This document shows positions 1 to 9,293 of a stretch of DNA of 64,000 nucleotides, one piece after another. Numbering within the stretch: the stretch's first letter is position 1; every line of letters begins with the position of its first letter. The DNA is from JBNJFY01 sp051747265 (GTDB lineage Bacteria; Bacteroidota; Rhodothermia; Balneolales; Balneolaceae). The notes below the pieces were generated by a model that searched no databases, was not told the origin of the DNA, and was given only the letters and a program-made list of their open reading frames with translations. The DNA is taken from the NCBI GenBank assembly GCA_051747265.1, contig JBNJFY010000002.1:62001-126000 (forward strand), read 5' to 3'. A program made the translations under genes and the position numbers.

Positions 1-561
1 ACTTTGGACGAACTCAAACCCAAGGCCAATCAAATCACCTCCAATCTGGTCGATCAAATGCAATCGCTGAGTAACATTGCCTCTGATTTTTCTCGGTTTG
101 CCAAACCCTTTAAATCTGATCTGCAGAAGTTGGACCTCAATAAATTATTGAAAGATATTGACCAGCTTTACGAACATGATGAACGCATCCACATCGAAGC
201 TGATTTGGCCCAAGTAGAACTCCCCGTTTTAGCGGCCGAGGATGAATTAAAGCGGGTATTTATCAATTTGGTGAAAAACGCGAGCGAAGCCATGCCACAC
301 GGTGGGGTGATAATCCTGCGCTCTTACAAACATAAGGATCAAGCTTTTGTAGATGTGGTGGATAACGGGAAAGGCATCTCTGAAGATCATAAAGCAAAAA
401 TATTTGTCCCTAACTTTTCCACCAAAACCAGTGGTACCGGTTTGGGATTAGCCATCTCCAAGAAAATCATCGAGGCGCATCATGGAGAGATTGACTTTGC
501 CTCTGTCCCAGGAAGTGGTACCACATTTACCATCGAAATCCCATTAAATGGCTTCCATTAA
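1..561 (+). CDS. Sensor histidine kinase, C-terminal part (truncated by window edge)
   Basis: The reading frame is open from base 1, so the gene begins outside the window. What remains (about 186 residues) is the end of the dimerisation helix followed by a complete HATPase_c domain. Visible boxes are the N box FINLVKNASEAM, the G1 box VVDNGKGI and the G2 box GTGLGLAISKKI. The helix before the ATPase (SNIASDFSRFAKPF) resembles NtrY/NtrB-type kinases, which phosphorylate NtrC-type regulators. The sensor part is missing, so the signal is unknown. No partner regulator is adjacent; the next gene is a transporter 82 bases downstream. Confidence 0.85.
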   Translation, partial: TLDELKPKANQITSNLVDQMQSLSNIASDFSRFAKPFKSDLQKLDLNKLLKDIDQLYEHDERIHIEADLAQVELPVLAAEDELKRVFINLVKNASEAMPHGGVIILRSYKHKDQAFVDVVDNGKGISEDHKAKIFVPNFSTKTSGTGLGLAISKKIIEAHHGEIDFASVPGSGTTFTIEIPLNGFH

Positions 562-643
562 TGGTGGTTTAGTATCACTTTTGAATATTTTCTAAGCATA
601 GTGGAATTTCGTACTATGAGCCGCTTTACAGTTAAATTCCATT

Positions 644-2005
644 ATGCTATCAACCTTTCGATCACATCGCAGGCAATTTCAAGGCGAGGCCCGGCGTACG
701 CTTAAGATTGGCTCCCCGATCATTGCGGCTCAACTGCTGCAAATGTCAATGAGCTTTGTAGATACCGTAATGGCTGGCAACCTATCCGCTTCCGCCTTGG
801 CGGCTGTGGCCATAGGGGTCAGTACATTATTGCCCTTTTTTGTGTTAGCTATGGGGACCTTAACAGCGATCAACCCGATTGTTGCGCAATTATTTGGGTC
901 CCGGCGTTTTGGGGAGATCGGCCGTGAATTTCGGCAAGTACTGTGGCTTAGCGCATTACTGGCCATTCCCTTTATGCTCTTATTCCGAAATTTAGGGTTC
1001 GTGATGGAGTTGGCCAATGTGGATCCAGTCATTATTCCCACTGCTGTGGATTATGTCAAAGCCTACACTTGGGGCATTCCAGCTGGTTTTATGTATCTGG
1101 CCATGCGTTTTTTCTGTGAGGGATTAGCCATCACCAAACCTAGTATGAATATCGCCATTGTCGGGGTGATTATGAATATATTGGGCAATTACGCGCTGAT
1201 GTATGGAGCATGGGGATTTCCGGCTCTTGGTGCCGTGGGTTGTGGCTATGCCTCCGCAATCGTCTCTTGGGTGATGTTTTTCAGTATGGCTTTCTTTGTG
1301 ATTCGATACCGTGGATTTGATCGTTTCCACTTATTTGCCTCTTGGCGACTGCCCCGTTGGAAATACGCGAAAGAACTATTTCGTATTGGAATTCCCATCG
1401 GTATAAGCTCTACAATGGAAGTAACCATGTTCGCGGTGGTCAGCTTATTAATGGGCTCCCTGGGTGAAGTGGTTATTGCCAGTCATCAAATTGCTATTAA
1501 CATTTCAGCAATGACCTTTATGGTTCCCTTCGGGTTAAGCACAGCCATAACCACTCGAGTGGGGCACTCCATAGGGCGAGGCGATTGGAAAGATGCTCGC
1601 TATCGTGGTTTTACCGGAATCATCTTAGCCGTCTTCTTTATGACCTTGACCGCTATCATGATGTTCACGATTCCAGAATACATTGTGGGTATTTATACAT
1701 CAGATCAGCAGGTAGCTTCAATTGCCATTCAACTTTTGTACATGGCAGCTATCTTTCAAATTTCAGACGGTCTTCAGGTTAGCGGTTATGGTGCACTTCG
1801 AGGCCTGAAAGACACCAAGATCCCTATGTTTGTTAACCTTTTGGCCTATTGGATTGTCGGTTTACCACTAGGTTACTGGTTGGGGCTGCAACTAAATTGG
1901 GGGCCACAAGGTTTATGGATTGGCCTCATCGGTGGACTCACTGTGGCCGCAATTCTTCATAATATTCGATTCTTTTGGAAGACACATCAGCATATCGTTG
2001 CCTGA
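644..2005 (+). CDS. MATE family multidrug/Na+ efflux transporter (NorM-like)
   Basis: This 453-residue protein has about twelve hydrophobic segments in two similar halves, the normal MATE length and layout. The first half opens with IGSPIIAAQLLQMSMSFVDTVMAGNLS, matching the conserved MATE helix 1 region (P-I-ia-qll...-vDt-maG), and IGIPIGISSTMEVTMFAV repeats the theme at the start of the second half. Such proteins export cationic drugs or metabolites across the inner membrane using Na+ or H+ gradients. It precedes a polyketide cluster and could export its product, but the 75-base gap and lack of further evidence make this only a possibility. Confidence 0.9.
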   Translation: MLSTFRSHRRQFQGEARRTLKIGSPIIAAQLLQMSMSFVDTVMAGNLSASALAAVAIGVSTLLPFFVLAMGTLTAINPIVAQLFGSRRFGEIGREFRQVLWLSALLAIPFMLLFRNLGFVMELANVDPVIIPTAVDYVKAYTWGIPAGFMYLAMRFFCEGLAITKPSMNIAIVGVIMNILGNYALMYGAWGFPALGAVGCGYASAIVSWVMFFSMAFFVIRYRGFDRFHLFASWRLPRWKYAKELFRIGIPIGISSTMEVTMFAVVSLLMGSLGEVVIASHQIAINISAMTFMVPFGLSTAITTRVGHSIGRGDWKDARYRGFTGIILAVFFMTLTAIMMFTIPEYIVGIYTSDQQVASIAIQLLYMAAIFQISDGLQVSGYGALRGLKDTKIPMFVNLLAYWIVGLPLGYWLGLQLNWGPQGLWIGLIGGLTVAAILHNIRFFWKTHQHIVA

Positions 2006-2080
2006 TAGTGGAACCTTTCCCACACTTTTTCTGGTTGCATCAATACAGGTAACTTTCTCTCATCTTAGTAATTAACGTGT

Positions 2081-3190
2081 ATGGGTGCCTTTATTCAGCA
2101 TGTTTCAACTGCCCTTCCCGAATCGTCTTATGATCAGGATATGCTTCGGGACCAAATGAAACGATATATCGGTGGGGATCGCCGAACCGATGCACTATTG
2201 CATCGCATTTACAATCGCTCCGGAATTAATCAACGATATTCCGTAGTCGATGATTTTTCGTCCAATCAGCCGTCCGCCTTATTCTTTAACGGGCAATCCA
2301 GTCCGCAAATGCCAACTACGGGAGAGCGCAATTTAATCTATGAGAAAAAAGCCAAACTACTGTTTCAACGAGCTGCCCAGAATTTAATCGACGAAACCGA
2401 CATTGATCCCGCGCAAGTAACACATCTGATTACGGTTTCCTGTACCGGTTTCTTTGCGCCAGGTCCCGACTTTCATCTACTGAAAACATTGCCCTTGAGC
2501 CCCAAAGTACATCGCTTTCATGTTGGCTTTATGGGCTGCTTTGCGGCCTTCCCGGCTTTGCACATGGCTAATGCCTTTTGTCAAGCTGATCCTGATGCTG
2601 TGGTTCTTATTGTGGGAGCGGAGCTCTGTACGCTTCATTTTCAGGATTCTGTCGATACCGACAATCTCATAGCGGGCTCTGTATTTGCCGACGGCGCCTC
2701 TTCTGTTTTAGTGAGTGCCCAACCATTGGTTGATCAACATCAGGTTTTAGAAATTCAACAGTTACATACCCAGATTACTCCCCAAGGTGAACAAGACATG
2801 GCATGGACCATTGGAGATACCGGATTTCGAATGCGACTTTCTACCTACGTACCCGATATCATCAAAAGCAATCTACAGCAGGTCCTTTCTGACATTTTAG
2901 ATAAGAAACAAGATATAGGCCAAATTGACCATTGGGCCGTACACCCCGGGGGGCGTGCTATTTTGGATAAAATTGAAGAAGGGCTCAAGTTATCTCCCAC
3001 AGACTTACAACATTCTCGAGATATTTTGGCTCAGTTTGGCAACATGAGCAGCGTAACCATACTGTTTGTACTTCGGCAAATTCTGAATATACCACTACAA
3101 GATCCGGAAATACCGGAATCTGTTTTAGCCATGGCCTTTGGACCTGGATTGACGATAGAAAGCGGGCAGTTACTCAAACGGCTGATTTGA
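2081..3190 (+). CDS. Type III polyketide synthase (chalcone/stilbene synthase family)
   Basis: The 369-residue length is normal for a type III PKS. These homodimeric enzymes extend an acyl-CoA starter with malonyl-CoA and cyclise the chain to a pyrone or resorcinol. The catalytic triad is visible: Cys153 in MGCFAAF, His288 in VHPGG and Asn321 in GNMSS. The C-terminal GFGPG-type loop appears as MAFGPGLTIE. The gene is followed after 4 bases by a methyltransferase and then by a flavin hydroxylase, so it probably makes the core of a methylated, hydroxylated aromatic or alkylpyrone lipid. The starter unit cannot be told from sequence alone. Confidence 0.92.
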   Translation: MGAFIQHVSTALPESSYDQDMLRDQMKRYIGGDRRTDALLHRIYNRSGINQRYSVVDDFSSNQPSALFFNGQSSPQMPTTGERNLIYEKKAKLLFQRAAQNLIDETDIDPAQVTHLITVSCTGFFAPGPDFHLLKTLPLSPKVHRFHVGFMGCFAAFPALHMANAFCQADPDAVVLIVGAELCTLHFQDSVDTDNLIAGSVFADGASSVLVSAQPLVDQHQVLEIQQLHTQITPQGEQDMAWTIGDTGFRMRLSTYVPDIIKSNLQQVLSDILDKKQDIGQIDHWAVHPGGRAILDKIEEGLKLSPTDLQHSRDILAQFGNMSSVTILFVLRQILNIPLQDPEIPESVLAMAFGPGLTIESGQLLKRLI

Positions 3191-3194
3191 GCCT

Positions 3195-3896
3195 ATGAAT
3201 CTACTTTTGTCTAATCGTGACACCGACTTAACGGAACGGATGGATGATCCGCAGTGTAATCATCAACACTTGCTTAAAACCTATGCCAATTTTAGACGAG
3301 TAAACCGGGATTTATCCCAGTGGAAGCGGTTGTACCGCACCTATCTACGTCCACTGCTTAAAGCGCACCCGCAATTATCAATACTAGACTTGGGTTGTGG
3401 GGGAGGAGATATCGCCTTTCAATTGATGAAGTATTCCCAAGAAGACGGATTGACCCCCCGTATAACCGGGGCAGATCCCGATGAACGAGCCATCCGGTTT
3501 GCCCAGCAGCAATACGCCACTACGGATTTAAAATTTATACAAGCTTCCTCCACCGACTTGATATTACAAAACTTAACTTACGATGTGGTTATCAGTAATC
3601 ATGTACTGCATCATTTAATGGGCGATCAACTCGCGCGATTCTGTAATCAAGCCCGATCCTTGAGCAGAAGGCGGGTCCTTTTTAACGATATCCTTCGTCA
3701 TGATATGGCTTGGCTCCTTTTTCAACTTTATACAATGGGACGATTCAAACAATCTTTCATTCGAGAAGACGGGCTGACCTCCATTCGTAGAAGTTTCACT
3801 CCCGCGGAACTGGAGAAGCTACTGGATCCAAGTTGGACAATAAAGCGTCTGTTTCCCTTTCGCTTGATCGTTACCTGTTCTACCGCTCAAGCATAA
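3195..3896 (+). CDS. Class I SAM-dependent methyltransferase of the PKS cluster
   Basis: This 233-residue protein has the SAM-binding motif I ILDLGCGGGDIAF at residues 63-75 and an acidic post-motif GADPDERAIRFA. VVISNHVLHHL is a motif IV/post-motif like that of UbiE and small-molecule methyltransferases. It starts 4 bases after the polyketide synthase stop, so the genes are almost certainly co-transcribed. The likely role is C- or O-methylation of the polyketide product. The ATG at 3195 fits the tight spacing. The exact substrate is unknown. Confidence 0.88.
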   Translation: MNLLLSNRDTDLTERMDDPQCNHQHLLKTYANFRRVNRDLSQWKRLYRTYLRPLLKAHPQLSILDLGCGGGDIAFQLMKYSQEDGLTPRITGADPDERAIRFAQQQYATTDLKFIQASSTDLILQNLTYDVVISNHVLHHLMGDQLARFCNQARSLSRRRVLFNDILRHDMAWLLFQLYTMGRFKQSFIREDGLTSIRRSFTPAELEKLLDPSWTIKRLFPFRLIVTCSTAQA

Positions 3897-3912
3897 CCTA
3901 GCCGATAAGAAC

Positions 3913-5070
3913 ATGGATACTGAAATTGTCATCATTGGTGGTGGTCCAGTCGGGTTATATTTGGGGCTGGAGTTAACCCATAGGGATATTCCCTTTCAAC
4001 TATTTGAAGTCTCCCGCCATCCTCATACTCATTCTCGATCCATCGGGATCCATCCCCCCATTTTGGAACAATTTGAGTCGCTGGATCTAACCTCCTCGTT
4101 TTTGGAACGTGGTTTACCTATCCGACGGGGGCATGCCTTTCACAATCAGGAACCGATTACCACGATAGATTTTAATCACGCACCGGCCCCCTATCAATTT
4201 GTGTTGGCCCTTCCTCAGCACCAAACAGAAACTATCCTTCGGGAGACCTTGCAACGCCGCCGCCCCCACTCCGTTCATTTTGGCTGGAAAGCCACTTCCG
4301 TAGATCAAAACGAAGACTCCGCTCGATTGGAGTTGGTGAATACAGAGACCGGTCGTGCCCAATACGTAACCACACAAATGGTAATCGCGTGTGACGGCTT
4401 ACATAGTCGAATCCGTAAACAAGCCCACTTTGCATGGCGCGGACAACGTTATCCGGATAACTATATGATGGGCGATACGGATGATACGACGGATTTTAAT
4501 TCAGACGCGGCCATATTCTTGCATCAAGAAGGGTTAATTGAATCCTTTCCCCTACCTGATGATCGACGCCGTTGGGTAGCAAAAACCGATTCTTACGTGG
4601 AGCAACCTGACTATTCCCTGCTTGCCCATATCGTGCACCATCGTACTGGAATTGCCCTCCCCGATTCAAAACCATACATGCTCAGTAGTTTTGGGGTTCA
4701 ACATCAGATCGCAAATCCTATGGCTAACGGCCTCTTCTGGTTAGCTGGTGATGCTGCCCATGTGGTAAGTCCTATTGGAGGACAAGGTATGAATCTGGGA
4801 TGGATGGGGGCACGCACGTTGGCTGACAAATTGGAAGAGGTCCGCAATGGATATCTCACTACCAGCCAAGCAGCACAACAATACTCTTCAATACAGAGCA
4901 GACGTGCCCAAACAGCGGGAAAACGTGCAGAAATGAATATGAAACTCGGGCGACGCCAACAGTATCCGGGAATATATCGCCTTATGCTCAAATTAGGTCT
5001 ATCCACCCCGACCCATCCGCTACTAACCCGATTGTTCACAATGCGTCAATTGGAACACAGCTGGATTTAA
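3913..5070 (+). CDS. FAD-dependent monooxygenase/hydroxylase of the PKS cluster
   Basis: This 385-residue flavoprotein belongs to the aromatic hydroxylase (UbiH/PHBH) superfamily. It has the N-terminal dinucleotide fold VIIGGGPVGLYLGLEL, the middle DG motif ACDGLHSRIRK and the second FAD motif GDAAHVVSPIGGQGMNLG. These enzymes use NAD(P)H and O2 to hydroxylate phenols, often giving quinols or quinones. It is the last gene of the three-gene unit, 16 bases after the methyltransferase. A bidirectional terminator follows. A dehydrogenase of the geranylgeranyl reductase type is less likely given the aromatic-hydroxylase GD motif. Confidence 0.9.
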   Translation: MDTEIVIIGGGPVGLYLGLELTHRDIPFQLFEVSRHPHTHSRSIGIHPPILEQFESLDLTSSFLERGLPIRRGHAFHNQEPITTIDFNHAPAPYQFVLALPQHQTETILRETLQRRRPHSVHFGWKATSVDQNEDSARLELVNTETGRAQYVTTQMVIACDGLHSRIRKQAHFAWRGQRYPDNYMMGDTDDTTDFNSDAAIFLHQEGLIESFPLPDDRRRWVAKTDSYVEQPDYSLLAHIVHHRTGIALPDSKPYMLSSFGVQHQIANPMANGLFWLAGDAAHVVSPIGGQGMNLGWMGARTLADKLEEVRNGYLTTSQAAQQYSSIQSRRAQTAGKRAEMNMKLGRRQQYPGIYRLMLKLGLSTPTHPLLTRLFTMRQLEHSWI

Positions 5071-5076
5071 CTAAAA

Positions 5077-5108
5077 AAAGCCCGACACCTCATTAGGCAT
5101 CGGGCTTT
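5077..5108. terminator. Bidirectional intrinsic terminator between the PKS operon and acnA
   Basis: The arms AAAGCCCGA (5077-5085) and TCGGGCTTT (5100-5108) form a stem. A further three pairs lie inside after a 2x2 internal loop, and the loop is CATT. A-rich and T-rich flanks on both sides give a U-tract on either strand, as expected between convergent genes. Confidence 0.85.
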
Positions 5109-5130
5109 GAATGTTAGATGGTATGGAGGC

Positions 5131-7839
5131 TTAGCCTTCCTCGTTGACCATATCTCGTAGTACTTTGTGCAAGATACCGCCATTGCGGAAGTAGTCGATC
5201 TCAACGGGTGTATCGATACGGTTCAATACCGTGAATTCGATTTTTTCACCGTCTTCTTTGATCGCCTCAACCTTCACTTCTTCACGTGGCTTCAGATCGT
5301 CGCTCACGTGAATGTTATAGGTTTCAGTTCCGTCCAATCCAAGTTGCTCAGCGCCTTCGCCTTCTTTGAACTGTAGCGGAAGCACGCCCATACCTACCAG
5401 GTTGGAACGGTGGATACGCTCGTAAGATTCAGCGATCACCGCTTCTACACCTAACAGGATGGTACCTTTGGCCGCCCAGTCACGGGAGGATCCGGTTCCG
5501 TACTCTTTCCCGGCAATAGCTACCAGAGGAGTATCATTCTTTTTGTAGCGCTGTGCTGCTTCATAGATGGAAGTCACTTCGCCGGTGGGATGATGCGTAG
5601 TCCATCCGCCCTCAGTACCCGGAGCCAGCTGGTTCTTGAATCGCACATTGGCAAAAGTACCGCGGGTCATCACCCGGTCGTTACCTCGGCGCGAACCATA
5701 ACTGTTGAAGTCGGCTTCCTTCACTCCATGATCAATCAGATATTGTCCTGCAGGGCTTTCTTTTTTGATGTTACCGGCTGGAGAAATGTGATCGGTAGTA
5801 ATGGAGTGTCCGACTTTCACCAGTGCACGAGCCCCTTCGATCGATTCAATCGGATCGGTCTCTTTGCCCATGCCCACGAAGAACGGAGGTTCTTGGATAT
5901 AAGTGGACTCGTCTTTCCACTCAAACAGTTCGCCGCCGCCGACCGGGATCTTATCCCACTCTTCGGATTCGAAGATGTCGCCGTACATACGCTCGAACAG
6001 TTCCGGACGAATCGCGTCATCCAAGTGCTCAGCGATTTCTTCCGAAGTTGGCCAGATGTCTTTTAAGTACACATCGTTGCCGTCGTTATCCTTACCGATC
6101 GGCTCGGTAGCCAGATCGATATCCACGGTTCCGGCCAATGCGTAGGCCACAACCAGTGGTGGGGAAGCCAGGTAGTTGGCTTTCACGTAAGGGTGGATCC
6201 GGCCTTCGAAGTTACGGTTTCCGGAAAGAACCCCGGCTACGATCAGATCGCCTTCTTTAACCGCGTTTTCTACGGCCATAGGCAATGGACCGGAGTTACC
6301 GATACAAGTAGTGCATCCGTAACCTACCAGGTTGAATCCGAGCGCATCCATATACTCAGTCAAGCCGGCTTCTTTCAAATACTCGGTCACTACGCGTGAT
6401 CCCGGAGCTAGAGAGGTCTTCACATACGGAGGTACTTTCAGGCCTTTTTCCAGCGCCTTCTTAGCAACCACACCGGCACCCAGCATTACACTTGGGTTGG
6501 AGGTGTTGGTACAGCTAGTAATCGCGGCGATGACCACATCACCATGCTTCATTTCGATCTCTTGGCCGTTTTTAAAGGTGCCTTTATTGGCCAACTCTTC
6601 TTGTGCCATATTGAAGCCCATGGTTGGATCATCGCTAGTCAGCGAGTTCTCGAAGGTCTCCTTCATGCGGGGAAGCGTAATGCGATCCTGCGGACGTTTG
6701 GGTCCGGCCAGAGACGTTTCTACTTCGCTAAGATCCAGCTCCAAGGTTTCGGTGTAGATCGGATCTTCCATGTCATCGGTACGGAAGAGCCCTTGCTCTT
6801 TGGTATATCGCTCAACCAAGTCAACCTGCTCTTCGGATCGACCGGTGCGACGCATGTAGCGCAACGACTCATCATCAATGGGGAAGAATCCCATGGTGGC
6901 GCCATATTCAGGCGACATGTTGGCAATGGTGGCACGGTCGGGCAGACTCATGTTAGTAAGTCCATCACCGTAAAATTCCACAAACTTGCTTACTACCCCG
7001 TGGCGGCGCAGCATTTCAGTGACTGTCAAGGTTAAGTCGGTCGCAGTAATACCTTCGCGGAGCTGACCGGTCAGTTTCACGCCCACGACTTCAGGGATCA
7101 ACATATAAATAGGCTGACCAAGCATGGCCGCTTCGGCTTCAATACCGCCCACGCCCCATCCGAGGATACCCAGACCATTAATCATGGTGGTGTGGGAGTC
7201 GGTTCCCACCAATGTATCCGGGTAAGCAGTGATAGAACCATCGGATTCTTCACGAGTGAATACGCCTTTAGCCAGGTATTCCAAGTTCACCTGGTGAATA
7301 ATACCACGTCCCGGCGGAACCACACGGAAATTATCAAACGCTTTCTGTCCCCATTTCAGGAATTCGTAACGCTCACGGTTACGCTCCATCTCCTTCTCCA
7401 CATTGTGCATGAAGGCGTATTCCTGGCCAAACTCATCCACCTGTACAGAGTGGTCAATAACCAGATCAACGGGTACTTGAGGATTAATTTTTTCGGGATC
7501 TCCGCCCATGCGATCCATCGCAGAACGAAGCGCGGCCAAATCAACAACGGCGGGAACCCCCGTAAAGTCCTGTAGTACTACCCGTGAAGGCTTGTAGGGA
7601 ATTTCTCCTGATGGGCTTTTGGCATCATAAGAAGCAAGTGCTTTAACGTCATCTTCGGTGACTACATAATTGTCACATTCCCGAAGTACGGCTTCCAATA
7701 AAATTTTTATAGTAAATGGTAGGCGGCTGATGTCGCCATATCCCATCTCTTCCAATTTTTTAAGGCTATAGAGATGAGCCTGGCCCGAGCCGGTGTCAAA
7801 CGACATGCGGGTGGACGACAGAGGATTCTGATCGCTCAT
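5131..7839 (-). CDS. acnA: Aconitate hydratase (AcnA/IRP type)
   Basis: This 902-residue protein of the AcnA/IRP1 family interconverts citrate and isocitrate in the TCA cycle. The [4Fe-4S] ligands are visible as Cys443 in [11 protein letters not shown] and Cys509/Cys512 in [12 protein letters not shown]. Other family motifs are [14 protein letters not shown] and, in the swivel domain, [14 protein letters not shown] with the substrate-binding Arg. It is a single-gene unit, transcribed toward the PKS cluster and divergent from rplM. The ATG start fits the usual N-terminus of the family. Confidence 0.97.
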   Translation of the reverse strand: MSDQNPLSSTRMSFDTGSGQAHLYSLKKLEEMGYGDISRLPFTIKILLEAVLRECDNYVVTEDDVKALASYDAKSPSGEIPYKPSRVVLQDFTGVPAVVDLAALRSAMDRMGGDPEKINPQVPVDLVIDHSVQVDEFGQEYAFMHNVEKEMERNRERYEFLKWGQKAFDNFRVVPPGRGIIHQVNLEYLAKGVFTREESDGSITAYPDTLVGTDSHTTMINGLGILGWGVGGIEAEAAMLGQPIYMLIPEVVGVKLTGQLREGITATDLTLTVTEMLRRHGVVSKFVEFYGDGLTNMSLPDRATIANMSPEYGATMGFFPIDDESLRYMRRTGRSEEQVDLVERYTKEQGLFRTDDMEDPIYTETLELDLSEVETSLAGPKRPQDRITLPRMKETFENSLTSDDPTMGFNMAQEELANKGTFKNGQEIEMKHGDVVIAAITSCTNTSNPSVMLGAGVVAKKALEKGLKVPPYVKTSLAPGSRVVTEYLKEAGLTEYMDALGFNLVGYGCTTCIGNSGPLPMAVENAVKEGDLIVAGVLSGNRNFEGRIHPYVKANYLASPPLVVAYALAGTVDIDLATEPIGKDNDGNDVYLKDIWPTSEEIAEHLDDAIRPELFERMYGDIFESEEWDKIPVGGGELFEWKDESTYIQEPPFFVGMGKETDPIESIEGARALVKVGHSITTDHISPAGNIKKESPAGQYLIDHGVKEADFNSYGSRRGNDRVMTRGTFANVRFKNQLAPGTEGGWTTHHPTGEVTSIYEAAQRYKKNDTPLVAIAGKEYGTGSSRDWAAKGTILLGVEAVIAESYERIHRSNLVGMGVLPLQFKEGEGAEQLGLDGTETYNIHVSDDLKPREEVKVEAIKEDGEKIEFTVLNRIDTPVEIDYFRNGGILHKVLRDMVNEEG

Positions 7840-8255
7840 ATTGTAGATTGGTTTAGGTTAATACTTATTCCATTCTACGTGCGAGCCAACTATTCTAGTA
7901 TATGAATAACCAACCGGTAGAATGCTAAACACTTGGCCGGGCGGGATTCGCACGTCTTCGTTTTTTCGTGCGTAAAAATAGGGGTTTTTAACGACTATTG
8001 CTGAACCTGATTTTATCTAAAGTAGTTCCAAATAATTGTCGCGGACGACAGAATCAAGCTTGGCCTAACCGTCTTCCTGCTTTTACAATTATTACTTATA
8101 TTATTGAAGCCTGCCCGGTTCATCTTTCTAGCCATTCTCAAAACATTGCTTTGAGTATTTAAATCTATGTGCGAAAAAGAGATTGCAACTCAATTTTATT
8201 AAGCATATTTTGCGGGACTTCACGAAAAAGCAACCCTAAACTGTTTTATCGCACT
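7840..8255. other. Intergenic region between acnA and rplM; promoters and rplM leader
   Basis: No gene is supported in these 416 bases, which must hold the divergent promoters. Visible structures are a hairpin CGCACG/CGTGCG (7949-7954 with 7967-7972), a hairpin CTCAAA/TTTGAG (8137-8142 with 8150-8155) and a 6-bp long-range pairing GTGCGA/TCGCAC (8169-8174 with 8249-8254). The last closes a segment that ends just before the rplM start. The rplM frame stays open upstream to 8169, but those codons do not resemble L13. Confidence 0.5.
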
Positions 8256-8699
8256 GTGAACACAATTAGCAATAAGACATACTCGGCCAAGCCGAGCGAC
8301 ATAGATAAGAAATGGGTGCTTGTAGACGCTGAAGATATCGCGCTGGGACGTTTGGCTTCCAACATCGCAACCATTTTGCGTGGGAAGAACAAACCAACCT
8401 TCACCCCGCATATGGATACCGGTGACAATGTAGTTGTCATTAATGCCGAAAAAGTAAAATTGACCGGCAACAAATGGCGAGACAAAACCTACTTCCGTCA
8501 CACTGGATATCCTGGTGGTGAGCGCTTCACAACAGCCGAAGAAATGTTGGAGAAAGATCCGACTTTCATCATTAAAAATGCCGTAAAAGGCATGCTGCCC
8601 AAAAACAAATTGGGACGCAAGCTGTTGACGAATATCCGTGTCTTTGCAGGCCCTGTACACAATTTAACTGCTCAAAAACCTGAAAAAGTAGAGCTTTAA
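8256..8699 (+). CDS. rplM: 50S ribosomal protein L13
   Basis: This large-subunit protein is 147 residues from the GTG at 8256, giving a start (VNTISNKTYSAKPSDIDKKW) that aligns with the usual L13 N-terminus. Starting at 8169 would add 29 atypical residues. Core L13 motifs are WVLVDAEDIALGRLAS, HMDTGDNVVVINAEKVKLTG and a C-terminal AVKGMLPKNKLGRK. It is followed by rpsI after three bases in the standard rplM-rpsI operon. Translation may be controlled by the leader pairing just upstream. Confidence 0.96.
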   Translation: MNTISNKTYSAKPSDIDKKWVLVDAEDIALGRLASNIATILRGKNKPTFTPHMDTGDNVVVINAEKVKLTGNKWRDKTYFRHTGYPGGERFTTAEEMLEKDPTFIIKNAVKGMLPKNKLGRKLLTNIRVFAGPVHNLTAQKPEKVEL

Positions 8700-8702
8700 T
8701 TA

Positions 8703-9095
8703 ATGGCACAACAAAATTTCATCGGACGCAGAAAGACGTCTACCGCCCGCTTGTACATACAACCGGGTAAAGGCGATTTTCTCGTTAACAAGCGAGAACT
8801 GGATAAGTACTTCAACACCGATGCTCATCGGAATGTGGTATTACTACCTATGCAACTGGCCGAAAAAGAGGGTCAGTTTGATATCAAGGTAACTGTTCGC
8901 GGTGGTGGCCTCAGTGGTCAAGCCGATGCAGTTCAGTTGGCGCTTGCCCGTGCTTTGGATGCCCTTGAAGACAGCGAAGAGCTGCACAAAACTTTCAAGG
9001 ATCGTGACCTACTAACCCGTGACGATCGTATGGTCGAGCGGAAGAAGTATGGTCAACCCAAAGCCCGTAAGAAATTCCAGTTCTCCAAGCGTTAA
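8703..9095 (+). CDS. rpsI: 30S ribosomal protein S9
   Basis: This 130-residue protein has the typical S9 start FIGRRKTSTARLYIQPGKG and the conserved lysine/arginine-rich C-terminal tail MVERKKYGQPKARKKFQFSKR, which ends in KR as in the family. That tail reaches the P-site tRNA on the ribosome. It lies directly after rplM, with no Shine-Dalgarno sequence visible before its ATG. Confidence 0.97.
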   Translation: MAQQNFIGRRKTSTARLYIQPGKGDFLVNKRELDKYFNTDAHRNVVLLPMQLAEKEGQFDIKVTVRGGGLSGQADAVQLALARALDALEDSEELHKTFKDRDLLTRDDRMVERKKYGQPKARKKFQFSKR

Positions 9096-9293
9096 TACAT
9101 TTTCGCTGGCAGAACCTTTCTGCATTATTCCGAACACGTTTTTTAACAATCTGAATCACTCATACGCAGCGACCGGACGCCGGGTGTTCTATACGACCGC
9201 CGGCCCATCAATTTTCGGGCCAGGCCAGTAATATGGGATTAGCGAAAGGGTAGACCTGCGTAGTGGCTCAACTCAAAATCACGCTCTTTATTT
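9096..9293 (+). promoter_or_regulatory. Possible structured leader RNA of rpsB
   Basis: This gap can form a folded domain. A perfect 7-bp long-range stem TACGCAG (9163-9169) / CTGCGTA (9256-9262) encloses a small CCGG-ACG-CCGG hairpin (9173-9183) and a GGCCC/GGGCC hairpin (9202-9206 with 9217-9221). A short GCAGA/TCTGC hairpin (9109-9123) follows rpsI. Leaders before rpsB bind S2 for feedback in other bacteria. This one is inferred from pairing only. Confidence 0.4.

Noticed and set aside
5590..7035. Long plus-strand open frames opposite acnA
   Set aside because: They are antisense to a fully conserved aconitase, show no family motifs, and reflect codon bias of the real gene.
8169..8255. N-terminal extension of L13
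   Set aside because: The 29 residues do not resemble L13 and the segment fits a leader RNA better; the GTG at 8256 aligns with the family start.
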